A stretch of 64,000 nt of DNA, taken from positions 82,993,056 to 83,057,055 of the forward strand of contig CM049310.1 in NCBI GenBank assembly GCA_026874595.1, read 5' to 3'. A program made the position numbers and the translations under genes. Positions 49,703 to 62,169 of this stretch are shown piece by piece. Under the pieces are notes generated by a model. It ran no database searches and had not been told where the DNA came from. It saw only the letters and a program-made list of their open reading frames with translations. Origin of the DNA: Sipunculus nudus. Taxonomy: Eukaryota; Annelida; Sipuncula; Golfingiida; Sipunculidae. Each line of letters begins with the position of its first letter. Position 1 is the first letter of the stretch.

Positions 49703-49858
49703 CTCCGGAAGGCATTCCATGGGGGTCGAGCTATCCGTAGTGTTCGACCACGTGGTCACAATTGATGATCCTACGGGCGCGCGCTTGACGCAGGAGTACA
49801 AGATACGGATCAACCAGCATAGAATTGATACCAATTGCCATAAGACGACACAACTAAG
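49703..49858 (+). CDS. Candidate internal exon, unknown protein
   Basis: Only hint of a unique coding exon. A plus-strand frame runs through SGRHSMGVELSVVFDHVV and IDDPTGARLTQEYKIRINQ. Its codons favour C or G at the third position (for example GTG TTC GAC CAC GTG GTC), unlike neighbouring DNA. A possible acceptor (TGTGAGAACTAG) ends at 49702 and a fair donor AAG|GTACTA follows 49858, giving a 156-bp exon divisible by three. Against it: the pyrimidine tract is weak, the minus strand is also open here, and I recognise no family. No partner exons are found nearby. Treat as a lead. Confidence 0.25.
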
Positions 49859-52800
49859 GTACTATGAACTTCATCCCAGTTTTCAGTTCTGTGGAATACA
49901 AGTGGCCTCGCCTAATAGCGTGAATAACTGGATTAGATTGATGTAAAACGTACGATAATTTGACATTAGGAACAGATTACTTCCCGCGTTTATAGGACTA
50001 CTATACATACTGAGGTTTGGCAAAATTAAATGAGAGGATCACGGTAGGATTTACCTGCTAAATCGGATATATGGTAATCTTCCTATCCTACAGTATTGTA
50101 TAGATATTATAATAGAGACAATCTGCATGACTCGTTATAATTATTCTCTTTGAGTGTATACTGAAATCTAAATGGAAAATATTGATTTTTCTCATACGTG
50201 AGGGTAAATTATATTTTTACTGGCATGTTAGAATAAGAATTAAAACGCCAAAGGTTGTAGGGCAAACAAAAAATCTGCCGTGAGAAATGATTTGTTCCGG
50301 TTAAATGTAGCAGATTTGGAACGGATTCTACACGACAACTTTAAAAATGAGACCCTGTTACCTAACTAATCACCGACCCGATTTATCGCACTCTCTTATG
50401 CTGAAGAGGAGCGAGTCGTTCATATTCTACTAATCCCCAGGGACCTGGTTGTGCAAATGCTTGACAATGGAAGCATTCTTGTTCGTCAGTAACTGAATAC
50501 AAAGAAACCATCCTGGCCCTAGGAGGTTAGCACTTATTCTTTCGCGGTGGGAATGTGTCAATAAGATATACCCGTAAAATGTATCTTAAATCATTAAAAA
50601 TGTCTATGTTGGTGGCCGAGGAAGGGACGAATCAAAAGGAGCTTATTGGAAATATCAACCTCGTGAAAACCGGTATGCTGACAGTAAAGTAGTCCGGCAG
50701 GTAGTTCCTGACTGCGCGCCTCGAGGTCAGGATGCAGATACGCCAGTCACCTGCCGTCTATCTGGAATCACCGGGTTTAGGTAAGGAAACTTCTAAGCAT
50801 GAATATGTTTGTTGGCATTTTTTTACGTTCCAAATGTTTTTTTGTCCTCTACCCGGCAGTAATTTTTTAAAAGTCTTTTGCGAGGATTATTGGCATGTAG
50901 GTTTCCATACGGCGCTGCCATGAAAAGTGACGTAATTGTTTTCAACACCGATATTTCAGCTGAGATAAAATAATCTTTATATATATCTCTTCCAAAGGAA
51001 TGTTCCGGATCATGATGCTGGAAAGTGTCATTAATAATAAATTTGTTTCTTCTGTGGGAAGGCTCCAAAGAAGCCGCAGTCTGATTGAGCGGGCGATGAT
51101 GGCCTCCGTCCTCTTGTCCCGGTCACTGAATGACCGCTCAGAATCCATTTTGATGTGATTTATTTGATCAGTCTGACTTCCCCGCGGCAGTTACGTTTGA
51201 TTTCTTATTTCCCGACGATAGACAAAATTGTAATATCTGTATATTGTATTTCCCTTATCTCCCGAACTGTACTTTGGCCATGGAATATTTTATATATATT
51301 GTATATATATTGTAAATTAAAATAAACAAATTGGTATTTGTAATATGGCTGAGCAATATATTAACAAATAAGAAATCTTTTGCATAGGCAGTTCTTGTTA
51401 ATTTCTGGCTACATCCTCTCTGTTTTCTGTCTATCAAATATTAAAAGAAAACCATGATTTTATATAATGTAGGTGAAAATTTAAAAATTAATACTTCTGT
51501 TATGTTTTCTTGTCTATAGTTACATATACTCAGTTCAGTGCGAAGTTACAGTGAAACATAAACAATAAATACTTTTTATACACTTTTTGCATTAGAATAA
51601 AATGTCAGAAAAAGCAGAGGTAATTCAGTTCAAAAGGTATAAATGCTAACATTCCTGGCACAAATCAGATAGAGCCGTCACAAGCTATGTGCCACATAGC
51701 TCGTGGAAAGGGAATTTGTTTTGAGACTCTTTTGTCCACAGACACCTAATTTAAGCCAGGGAAAGGTCACTTGTTCCTTTCTGAAGCTTCGTATTGTTGG
51801 AGAAGACATACTCTTGTCCTCATAAAGAAATCTCAGTGTTTTCGTCCAGTCAGGGGGGCCTCCTAGTTCTTATTTTGCCGAATCTTCTACAAAACCATAA
51901 ACCAACCTCATCGCTCATGGAACTTTTTCTTCTCTGGAACTATTCAAATATCAATATTGGCTGAGTCAATTGGCGCGATTAGAGGTGATATATTATTCGT
52001 GTAGGGCCTCCCCTGGGGGCGTCTGTTCTTTGGCTACAATACTCCACCTTTCTCTACAGTGCCTGGAATTTGGGTATTGTTGGTTTTGTTAAGCTCGGTA
52101 AGTGCCCACATTTAAAGCGAAATAACCGTGAGAAAATTTAATGAAAACAAAAACACGGAAGCGGTTCCATAGAACTCGATATACCTATTTCTTTCATATA
52201 CGCAAACTTTAGAAAGGAATGAATTCCTTGAAATGCTGAAAATACTTAGTTTACTTAGTTAATTTAATTAGACGGATCTCTATAGGACACTTTCAACTCA
52301 ACCATTTGGGATTATTTGAGGCTAAACTGATAAATGGTTGGCGAAAAATATTTAAATAAAGTGATCAAAATAAATGATTCTACATTGAGGAGGGTAAAAT
52401 TTCATGGAAAATTATATTGCATTATGAATTAGGGTTTGCGTATCTATATTTACTTTCAAATAATTTGGATCATCCAATAGCCTGTATTGCAGCTTCATAT
52501 ATACCTTATATTCCTTTTTCTATCAATGGGTATGTAAATAAATACAAATTAAATTAATATTTAATATAAATTATTGGGATGATTTGCATAAAAAAATCAA
52601 AAGAAGTACCCCATATTTATAAATTACTTTTGAAATCAATGTAAAATATACAGAACCGTCAAAATAGCTTATTAACAGTAGAACTGAAAGTATTACCTTA
52701 TTAACATCATCAAAATCTCTAACATCTACAAAAATTAAAAAGTAAAATTCAAATTTTATTTTTGAATGTTGTATTTTTCACATGTAATCTTCATCTTCAG

Positions 52801-53470
52801 CATAATGAGCTAGTAAAAATGTTTATTGGTATTGCAACATTGAAATTTACTCGAATCTGATTCATGGAAATCCAGAGGTTGTGTATTTGTATCTGATTTA
52901 CTTCCGGGTATTTTTTTATAACTTCCATGTAACTTCCGGGTAAACGGAAAGAATTTGGATTGATAATTTATAGGGGCTGAGGTGACCTGATGCCGGGAAT
53001 ATCATAGAGAACAGATTGTTCAACAAACGGCTAAAAGAGTTCTCTATGATCAATACGGCCACAACACAAGGTGCCATTATTTAACGCGGAGCTGAAAAAT
53101 TATGACGAATAATCGTATGAAACGAGGGAGGAACCATTTATAATCTGTTCATCCGGGGCCGCAATTTATTAGCGCCGCAGTCTGTGACTTTTTTCCTTAA
53201 TTTCCCGCGTATAGTCCACAATTAGATTTGATCATCTTGGCAAAAGACTCAGGACTGATCTTGAATGAAAAGTGACAAACAAGCTTGTTGCAGCTTCAAA
53301 TTGTAACAAGGATGCGTAAACCTATCAAGAATGGTTTGGCTTCCCTAACCACAGCAACACTTGTTCAGAGCATAAATATTATAATAATGGAGGATGTTCT
53401 TTATCATTTACATTTGTCTGCTTAGCTTTGTCAGAAAACAGTCTGTTAACATAAATATTTAATATTATAG
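49859..53470. other. Long unique block, no supported gene
   Basis: Higher GC at 50440-50760 and 51060-51150. The latter has a hairpin CGGTCA/TGACCG at 51121-51136 and a minus frame beginning at 51148, without donor sites. The rest is AT-rich. Confidence 0.4.
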
Positions 53471-53990
53471 TCCGTCCCAGTACCCTTGTCCGCATGTTTT
53501 TTTCCGGGATAATTTTTCATGCAAGTGAGGCAGTGTAAACCTCTCTGGTCCAAAGGTTGCAGGAGCTATTCCGCCGACTGGCTGCGTAAAAATGATTGCC
53601 TTATCTTGCTTTGATTTTGTGTGAGACAAAAAATATGACAATAAGGTTACAGCATTTACGACTTTTCATCGCCTGAGAAACTGATAATAAACAAGGCAGG
53701 CGAACTGATGACGTCAGTCAATTGAAGGTAGTGCGCGACCGAACATTGTGACGTCTTTGTGACGTCACTGTTGTCTTGCAAACACCACCCTTGTCATAGA
53801 CATGGAAAGTGTACTTAACAGGAATATATCGTGCAGAAATACCGGGAATACTATTTACATGATATATTACTAATTTACAAAATAAAATCGGCGGAATATC
53901 TGTATATCTACTTTAGGCCAAAGGGCATTTTTAAAGAATATTCTTAAACTAATTATCGCAAAAAAATGCGGACAAGGGTTTTGGGACGGA
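53471..53990 (+). mobile_element. Family E TIR element (copy E2)
   Basis: TIRs: left TCCGTCCCAGTACCCTTGTC, inverted right TCCGTCCCAAAACCCTTGTC, both continuing CGCAT and a T run. About 520 bp. It carries TGACGTCA at 53709-53716 and 53760-53767 and TGACGTCT at 53749. No transposase frame. Confidence 0.85.
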
Positions 53991-54205
53991 CAATAATTCT
54001 TAGAATTATTTCAAATGTAGATGCTCCGGTTGTTTTGTAAAAGATGGATATAAATGTCAATGGCGTGTTTCCAATAAAGTCGGAGAGTACTCTCGCCGAG
54101 AGCTCTGTGACGTCACAGAAGTCGCACGATTGAACTGGCACTGATAGGGCAAACCGTAAGCGCGTTAAATCGTTTAAACAATGTATTGCTTCATGGGTTC
54201 ATTTG

Positions 54206-54678
54206 AATACTGTGGTTGGCTTATATTCGCGCGGCTTAAATTTCGCGATTTCTTACTTTTGACCGTTTCGGGAGGATTTCATTTCACGAGTGCACCAGAA
54301 CTTATAAAATCTAAGTAAAGCAGTATTCGTATATATTATAAAATGAGAATAAATTCCACAATATCTGATGAAGTCATTTCTGTTACATACATTATATTAT
54401 GACACGTGCCAGATTCGATATTACCTGGTGATTACCGCATGGTTTGATAATAATTAATGCGTATTTGCAAGGGCCGGTTCCGATACCATGCACATATTAT
54501 GTTGCTAATTAACAAACCAAAGGTGCTATAACTAATCCATCTGTGCAGATCCATTAACAACTTTTGTTGAATTTGGTTGGTCGGGCATCTTATTCCAGGG
54601 GGTTTTATATTCGCTGTTATTCAACATTGGCGAATATTGCGAAATGAAAACCGCGAACTTAAAGACAACCACAGTATT
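54206..54678. mobile_element. Family A MITE (copy A6)
   Basis: Cleanest ends of the family: AATACTGTGGTTGGCTTA at the left and, inverted, AATACTGTGGTTGTCTTTAA at the right, each followed by TTCGCG. The interior has TTTCGCGATTTC and AATATTGCGAAATG. The 69-codon frame across its right end is not a gene. Confidence 0.85.
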
Positions 54679-55356
54679 TTTGTCAGTTTTATACCATCCA
54701 GATTAATGGATGCGATGGGTTTGTTTCTAAATGAGACCCAGGTCATTTACACTGCCATGATGACGTCAACAACGTGTCAGATTTAAATCTCTGGTCTGAG
54801 TGAGCTTAAAGTTATCATTGTTCAATAAGAAAATCTGTTGAATACCTTATCAAAATCGTGGACCAGAAACGTTTTAAACGTTATCACAATAATAAAAAAA
54901 ACACCGAAAATGGTAAGGCCTGTAGCTTGAAGAACGATGTTTAACGTCAAGTAATTTTTGTATAGTTTTTTCTTCTTTATAGATTTTCCTTTGTTTCAAA
55001 ACAGGTACTTTTTATTTCTACCAGCTCATTCTACTAATACATATTTAAGTGATGAGGTATTAAGATTTTTAATTTTTTCTTTTTTTGAAATTTTTAAAAG
55101 TCATGAAAAGAACTAACTTTTATTATTTACAACATTATGATTCTTCTGGCCTTGTTTCCAAGTCATAAGACATTCTCCACGGGTTGCACTCCTTGCTTTA
55201 AAGTTCTGTTTTAGAATATAAATGGCACCAAACAATTAGTCGGACAGCTCAGCTTTAAATTTAGTTCATTTTGAATATGGCCAGTGGCCTTGATCTTCAT
55301 CGGGGTTGTGGAGATGTTAGACTGCTTTCTCTAATCCTTATATCATTGCATTTCTA
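54679..55356. other. Unique AT-rich DNA
   Basis: No gene or recognised repeat. Confidence 0.4.
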
Positions 55357-55508
55357 AAGCCTCGGTCACAAACGGCTGCGGTCACCGCACACCGTAGAGT
55401 ACCGCACGGTTTTTGGGGCCGCAGGAATACTTAAGCCTCGGTCACAACCCGCTGCGGCCACCGCACACCGTAGATCACCGTTCGGTTTTTGAAACCGCAG
55501 GAATACTT
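55357..55508 (+). repeat. 76-bp tandem duplication at the left end of the TTAA element
   Basis: Two units start at 55357 and 55433, each AAGCCTCGGTCACAA... to GCCGCAGGAATACTT. The second unit provides the true left end of the element 55435-56454. Confidence 0.9.
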
Positions 55509-56454
55509 AAGCGGCCGACTTGCGGGAACGGCAAGGTGTCTTCCTCATTCTCATGGCATTTGTACGGTAAAGTAAGCTAACCCTGCGGACGCCGCAAGCT
55601 AACCTTGCGGAAGCCGCAAAGACCGCTTTTGACTACCGCAGGTACACCGTATGTCTCTCGAGTAGCCGAGTAGGCGTAAAAAATCGCACGGGTATCCTAC
55701 GACATCCGTACTTCTACTGTACGGTGCCCGTACGTAGCCCGTGGGTGGCTGCCTGTCGCACGGCCGCCGCATCATCTTAAAGCCCCGGCCACAACCCACT
55801 GTGCGTGTTTTTAGTCCGTACGTTTTCTGGGGAGGTCACGGCCGCCACGTTTTTCTGAAAACGTGGAGAGGGAGTGGCAAGAGTAGGGAGGGAGTGCGTC
55901 AACGCACTGCTGCGCAAGGTGTGAGTACCTGGCCCGTGAGCGTTTGCATGCATCGTACGATGCGCACGTCGTAAGTGAGTTGTACGTGCTTACAACGTGC
56001 TTGTAACGTACGATCTCCATGCGATTACCACGTTGTCGTACGGAGGCAGTACTCACACGTGCTGCTCACCTACGGTGCCCTTACTCGCATGTTGTAAGTG
56101 CTTCAAGTGCAACGAATCCGTAGCCAGAACGCAGCCCGAACGCAGCCCGAACGCAGCGAAAGTTCCTTCTGCACTAAAAGTGCTACGGCGTGTCTGCGTG
56201 CTTCCAAATCTGTACTGAGGCGGTACTCACCACGTACGGATCCCAAAGTTTTGCCCACGTTTTTGCAAGTAGACAGCACGCACTTGTAAGTACGGCGGGT
56301 TGGGACCACGGCTTAAGCGCTTGCGCTAATGTCAGTCACGGTCGTTGAGGTGTCCCTGCAGCCTTTGAAAAACGCACGGTTGCCGTGCGTCTACCGCACG
56401 GAATAGCCCAAAACACTCGCCGTACGGCGACCGTAGCCCAGTTGTGACCGAGGC
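55435..56454. mobile_element. GC-rich TIR element flanked by TTAA (outer)
   Basis: TTAA (55431-55434) precedes GCCTCGGTCACAACCCGCTG; the inverted right end GCCTCGGTCACAACTGGGCT precedes TTAA (56455-56458). TTAA duplication is typical of piggyBac-type elements. The GC-rich interior is full of CGTACGG and CCGCA words, giving several overlapping frames but no transposase. A second TTAA-flanked element is nested inside. Confidence 0.8.
55781..56312. mobile_element. Inner TTAA-flanked element, nested
   Basis: TTAA (55777-55780) precedes AGCCCCGGCCACAACCCAC; the inverted right end GCCGTGGTCCCAACCCGCC is followed by TTAA (56313-56316). Related to, but distinct from, the outer ends. The interior has GAACGCAGCCC tandem words at 56129-56155. 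Confidence 0.7.
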
Positions 56455-56458
56455 TTAA

Positions 56459-58950
56459 AACGGTGTGCAAGAAGTGGTTTTGGTCTCGTCCTATGCCTTA
56501 TTCTCTTGTATTCCCGGTCATGTATATTCCTATAAATACACGTCTTGTTGGTGTGGAGTATAGTATTTGTTATAATTATTAGAGCAAACCTTATATTTTT
56601 ATACGCAGTAATCAATAATTAGAAATAGTAGGACACGTTTTCTTAATCTTTAATATACAAAATAAAAATTACAAATAAATCCTGGTTCATTTCAAGAATA
56701 TTCAACGGTGAAATTATTTAAGTGCATTGTGTGTTCTAAAGGTAATATAGGGGATTATTCTTTTTATTCTCTCTTTGAATTTTAATCACATATAAAGGTA
56801 CCTTCTCAAGGAGGTCCATACCTTTAGTACAGTAAAAAGGGTATGAATATAAAAAAAACATATATGGCTTTTGATCAAACCTTGCGAGGTCCACATGAAA
56901 CTCTAGCCTTTCTGAGATTTAATCATATAACATATTATTCTTACAATGGAGATATATTGTATCATAAAGAATAACTGTTAACTATGCCATGGACACATCA
57001 CAGAAAGAAGAATTCTGTATTGAGTATTTAGATACAGCAAACTTTCCGGGATATTGTAAAAATAGGATTGCAAACATTAAGACCAGTTACATGGTCGAAA
57101 TTTTGAAGATCGTAGAACATTAAACCACGTGACATGAGTCAGTTAAAGTTCTTATATTGAACTTTATAAAAAGCTCTAAAATCATTGTCTCGATATATGT
57201 AATTTGCTAAACACAACCTTCCACTAGAGGTCGCTTTTTTATCCAAAAAAATCAATTTCCAGTAAGGCATTGTAGGCTGGCAGGAACTACCGTTCTGAAG
57301 TGCCAAACTTCAATATTTGTCACAATTTATTTACAAAATGTTACTTATTCCATAAAGTCCTTATAGCAATCGCATTCATGGTGATTTGGTTTGCTTTGAA
57401 ACAGGTCTTTTATAACACATTTTCATGTGTACTCATTTCGCTTCTTTTATACCTTCGCCATTGATGTATTTAGAAGCCCAAATGCTTTGTCAATTTGTGA
57501 GTACGCAGTTTGTGCTTAAGATTGTTTTTCCAAAGTTTCCGTTATATGGCATAAAATTTCTTCTGTGATGGTATTCATATTAAAAATTCATCAGGAACCG
57601 CATATATATATCTCCGCCAATATTCCCGATCACCAGATCTGGCCCAACAGTTGGCAAGCGCAGTAAAATGTGAATGTCACTGCTACCAACACGATAGTTG
57701 CATAACTGGTTATCTTTGTCCGACAGAACAAAGGCATATCAAAGAATATAAATATCAAGGATTGCCGCCGACCACGCCTTATGCCGGGATTAACAGAATC
57801 ATTAAAAAGTAAAGATTGTGGGCGTGGTAAAAAAAAAGCGTTATACTTCTTTAAACTTTGCCGATACAAGTCGCCTTGCCACCAAACTGTCTCCGCAAAA
57901 AAAAAAGATTCTTGCTTGGGGCGCCGTCCTCGGAGTGGTTTCGTATTACATATCCTTATCGAGTCTTGATAGGTTTATTTCTCACAGTTTCGGGATATCA
58001 CTCGTGGAATGCTACCATTTGGCATACAAGAGAAAACCCGTATATCACAGGACGCGTGTGGAATATATGGGTATTCCGCTATAGTCCGTTCCACCAGTAG
58101 GTGTTGCAACCGTCTGGTTCTTCTGAAACTTGTGACATGGCGTCTGTCAAGGGTTGGTAGCCTCGCTTTGATAGTTACATTTTTAAACAACCAATCAGGA
58201 ACTTTTAAGTGTTGTTGTTTGAGCACGTGACCAGTGACATTGACCTTTTTAAATAGGACTGACATGTTGCTAAAAATAGTGTTAAGTCAAATATTGACTT
58301 TTATTACATTACTTAAATGATTTGAATGATATGGTTTAATTTCATTAAAGCTAATTAGGCCTATGCCCCATGCAATCATTGCAGCATTGCATTTTATAAT
58401 TAATCGGAATTTATGAAAATCATGTCATATTCGATTGAGCACCCTACCGTGGAACAGATTACAGTTCCACAAAAACATATGTTAATACTTCCAAGATAAA
58501 ATGTTTGGTTCCAGTGGTGCTCCCCTGATCTTAACCTACCCAGTTTAATTAAAACCTTTTCATAACTTTTTTTAGTAAAGTTGTAAATGACAAATCTTCT
58601 TTAATTACAACAGGTTCTGTATCATTCATCAATAAAATCAAACGATAATGTTTTCAGCCCATGCTCGCCTATGTGTCATATATTATGAACCTGAATAATA
58701 TAATCTTTGCGTATGGTGTATAATAGAATTTTCATCATGCGTTAGACAATATTTTGTAAGTTAAAAACATTATAATTCCTCAGTTAATATAAATTATTAC
58801 AATACATTATGTTATAAACCTTCATGGTCTATAACATCTGTATATTCATCAAGCGTTAGATAATATTAGATAAAATAATATACATTATAATTTCTCCCCA
58901 TATTGTGTAAATATTGACCCGTATAACATACTTCAGTATGAAAAGTAAAG
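56459..58950. other. Unique DNA with an ORF cluster at 57.6-58.3 kb, no supported gene
   Basis: At 57630-58265 several frames of 60-96 codons are open on both strands. The minus frame at 57630-57737 (MPLFCRTKITSYATIVLVAV...) looks like a single membrane anchor, and CACGTGACC and CCAATCA words occur at 58190-58232. These could mark a first exon or promoter, but the frames conflict and no family is recognised. Confidence 0.3.
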
Positions 58951-59483
58951 TAGGGGTGTGCTATATTTTCGATATATCGGTATATCGCTATACGCAATTA
59001 CGCGATTCGCCGTATCGCGATATATTTTACATATTTCGACATTTTTCGATATATTGTCAAACGTTTCTGTAACTGTTGTAATAAAGTAAAAGTAAAGTTT
59101 CTGTTACAATATTAGATAACTAAATTGGTTGCAAATGCATACGTAGGGACATTTCAAAATTCTGTAATTGCCAATGGTACATGTATGGCATAAAGAAAAC
59201 TTATTACAAAAATAAATATTTCTTCGAATTCAGTCAACAATAAGTAAATACTTTACTGTGTTATGTTGCCAGATTCTCTGTGTACAATTAAGTGATCTAA
59301 ACATACTGTCATTGAGCCATCTCTTAAATAATAATGAATTAATAACATTATTTATATTTATGCCAGAAAGCACACTGATGTCCTGTTAATTGATACAATG
59401 AAAATATCGCAATACGTATCGGAATACACTACCACATAACGCAATATATTGCAATACGAAATTGTCGGCGATACCCAGCACTA
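58951..59483. mobile_element. hAT-like non-autonomous element
   Basis: Left end TAGGGGTGTGCTAT, inverted right end TAGTGCTGGGTATCGCC. Both arms carry ATATCGC/CGATATA words. Ends of this TAGNG style are frequent in hAT elements. No 8-bp duplication is visible, so class is tentative. Confidence 0.55.
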
Positions 59484-61016
59484 ATATTGAGTATAATATT
59501 AAATTGGTTTTTATATCTAACCATGCCTTCAGTTCTAGAATAATCAAGCCCAGATTTTGCCATTATATTTTAGACCAGCTTGAGGAAATTAACAAAACCT
59601 ACCAAACTAAACATGGTATTGATGACATTTAGGACTTCTTTGAAATATGATCGGTCGTGAGACCCGGCTCTCACATCAACTAAACGTGCTAGCGCATAGA
59701 AATTCGCCAGGACAGGACGGGTATGTTTTTCCTTCCGAACAATCAGCGTCTTTCAAAACATGATACTATAGAACTACACGTCTGTGTTTCCCCATTTCTG
59801 AGAATAACATGCCAAGATAACCAAATATGGTATGTATCCGTTTACACTGAAGTCGCCCATACCGAGTTTGGCATGAGCTGGTTACATGCTGAGATGTTAA
59901 TTTCATGTACGTATCAAGGGCAGCCGGCTTCTTGGTGGTGAATTCCTGATATGGCCTACTCTTGCCCTGCTCATCTATTCATGATAAAGGCAGATATCCG
60001 CCTACCTTTACAGTTGAACTTATGTGATTTTTGGGTTACTCACGTGATAATATACTACAGGTATTTACTGTTGAGAAAGTTTCATATAAACGCCTCTGTG
60101 ACGGGTGTATGAGCTTGCTTATCTACAAGCATGATACATGCGCCAATGTTGACAAACAGAAAAACGATGTATCTTAAGGTGGTTTTATTGCATATGTAAG
60201 GACATTCAAAGGTGACTAATTATTAAAGTCCCGTCGCAACATTCTGGTTCATCGGACTTGCCGTCCGTGTCAAGTATATTTCGATTATTTTGCCCCCCCC
60301 CCCCCCCCCATGTTATAAATAAAACGTTTTCGGCAGTATCGTTTCATAAGAAAAAGTTCAAGGTAACCCGAAACGTAGGGTGTCAAAGGAGAATCCTTTC
60401 AACCCATCGATCGTTTTATATCATGCATAATAGATGAGGTCATTTGCATATTTTGCATAATTACTTTGAGCAATATTGCAGCCTATTTTCATTTATTGTA
60501 AGGTATTTTGAGTCAGATCAGTTTTTTAAACTATCAAACCTTTATTTGGTTGAAGTTTACAGACCACTAAAACATTTTAAATTAGCCTAATTTGCATATA
60601 TAAAGGTAATCTATAAGTAATCGGGAATATGCAGACATACTAAGAGTATTTTATAAATGTGGTGTCAAACGCCTCTTGATATTGAATTTGATAATTTGCA
60701 TGAATATGAGGTAAACCGGACAGATATTTTAGATTATTATCTTATTTAATGTACGGTAACTAGTAGCAGATCAGCCTTAATCAAAACCGTATCTCGGTTA
60801 ATGGAAATGAGTCCTCATGTGAGGGCACATTCATTTAGGGAACAAGATAGCAACCTATAGATTTATGATTCAAAGCATTTCATGAAATCAAACTCCTTCT
60901 TTTTTTCCTTTGATATCAGTGATGAATTTGCAAATCTGACAATATAACCTAAACAGTTGAATTGAATACCTGTAGTATATATGAATACTATATAAAAGTA
61001 TATAAGACAATATTGA
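59484..61016. other. Unique DNA, nothing assigned
   Basis: Contains a C17 run at 60293-60309. A 72-codon frame at 59723-59941 has no domain I know. Confidence 0.4.
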
Positions 61017-61403
61017 ATTCAAGCCTCCGCTATTCCCAAGTTAATACGAACATAAGTGACTGTACATTTGTGAATATTTCTTGGTGAAGTTCCTGAATCC
61101 AGATCATGAGCCCTGACCTTATCATGGCACCTAAAGAATGGGCCAATGAAGAATAGGTTATATTTTGGTGTGTGTCCGGCTCACGACCTGGATCCGAGAA
61201 GGACTTCTAGGGATATTCATAAATGTGCAGTCACATGCACGATTGAACATGTGCGGAATAAGTGAATGCAAACACGTGTTTTGGGTAACTTACGCACCAA
61301 TGACCCAGGGAATATGGGCCAATGAGTGAATGAAAACACGAGTTGCGGAGTACCCCACATTAAGGACCGTCCATAAGGCAGAGGCCTGCATTCCTGAGAA
61401 CGC
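61017..61403. mobile_element. Family C element (copy C8), palindromic
   Basis: Left arm: TTCAAGCCTCCGC, CTGAATCCAGATCATGAG, GAATGGGCCAATGAAG. Right arm: CACGACCTGGATCCGAGAAG, GGAATAAGTGAATGCAAAC, GCAGAGGCCTGCATTCC. The arms are inverse relatives, so C4-like and C1-like copies are the two halves of one long inverted-repeat element. Confidence 0.7.
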
Positions 61404-61616
61404 ATATTTCTGGTTCTTCTATGTATTTTTAATTAGACACATTTCATTGTCATCACAAAGAACAGTAGTTACGGTAAATTGGATCAAACTGAGATACTAT
61501 TGTGCATAGTATGTGCAGTGCGATTGCACATACATTAGAATACACTAACGATTGCACATACCTCAGATACATCATTAAGTATATACATCATTAAGTGGAT
61601 TTTCTTAGATACAGTT

Positions 61617-62169
61617 AGCCATGAAAACACGAATCAGTAGGCTTTTATATTGGGCTGGTAAGCCTAACTTGAGTCGTAACCAAGCTATACGGTGGAATGT
61701 TCAGCAGTTTTCATTTATCCTGTTGCATTGATTTAATCAGCCGGTTATCTTCACATGAGGCTACAAGTGATGAATTATATTTAAAAAAAAACATTCGTTT
61801 TTATGGTAACGAGACATTTCCTGTATCGCATCCCAGTTAGCTATCGTACAGGTACTTGCAGGAGCCATGCTTGTATTCATGCGGTCAGAAATTCAACAAA
61901 CATGCAAAGGAATTTACATCATATGCTGAGTTTAAACATAATCTTACTCGCACATTGTAGGTGTAGTTAGAAAGTATATCGTAAAGGCTACCGATGGGTC
62001 TGGTTTAAGACGAGTGACAGCGTATAGGCCATGATGCGTTGTCAAAAATGACGAAAATATTTGTATCCTCATATCGCCTTACGGTGCAGTCTTCGTTGCA
62101 GGATGTAAAGAAACTGCGCTTAGTACGTTGGTCGTAGACTCTCTAATGTCAGAGGACCGAAATGCCGCG
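61617..62169 (+). repeat. Family B element (copy B5)
   Basis: 5' hairpin with inner stem TAGGC/GCCTA; conserved GTTGTCAAAAATGACGAAA; octamer site altered to ATTTGTAT; 3' end CTCTCTAATGTCAGAGGACC. All five B copies lie on the plus strand. Confidence 0.75.

Noticed and set aside
50942-51148. Minus-strand frame starting in good context (AAAATGG)
   Set aside because: The first 30 codons look plausible, but there is no usable splice donor and the frame continues into AT-rich non-coding sequence.
55599-56309. Several GC-rich frames of 60-80 codons on both strands
   Set aside because: They fall in the TTAA-flanked elements and result from repeated CGTACGG-type words.
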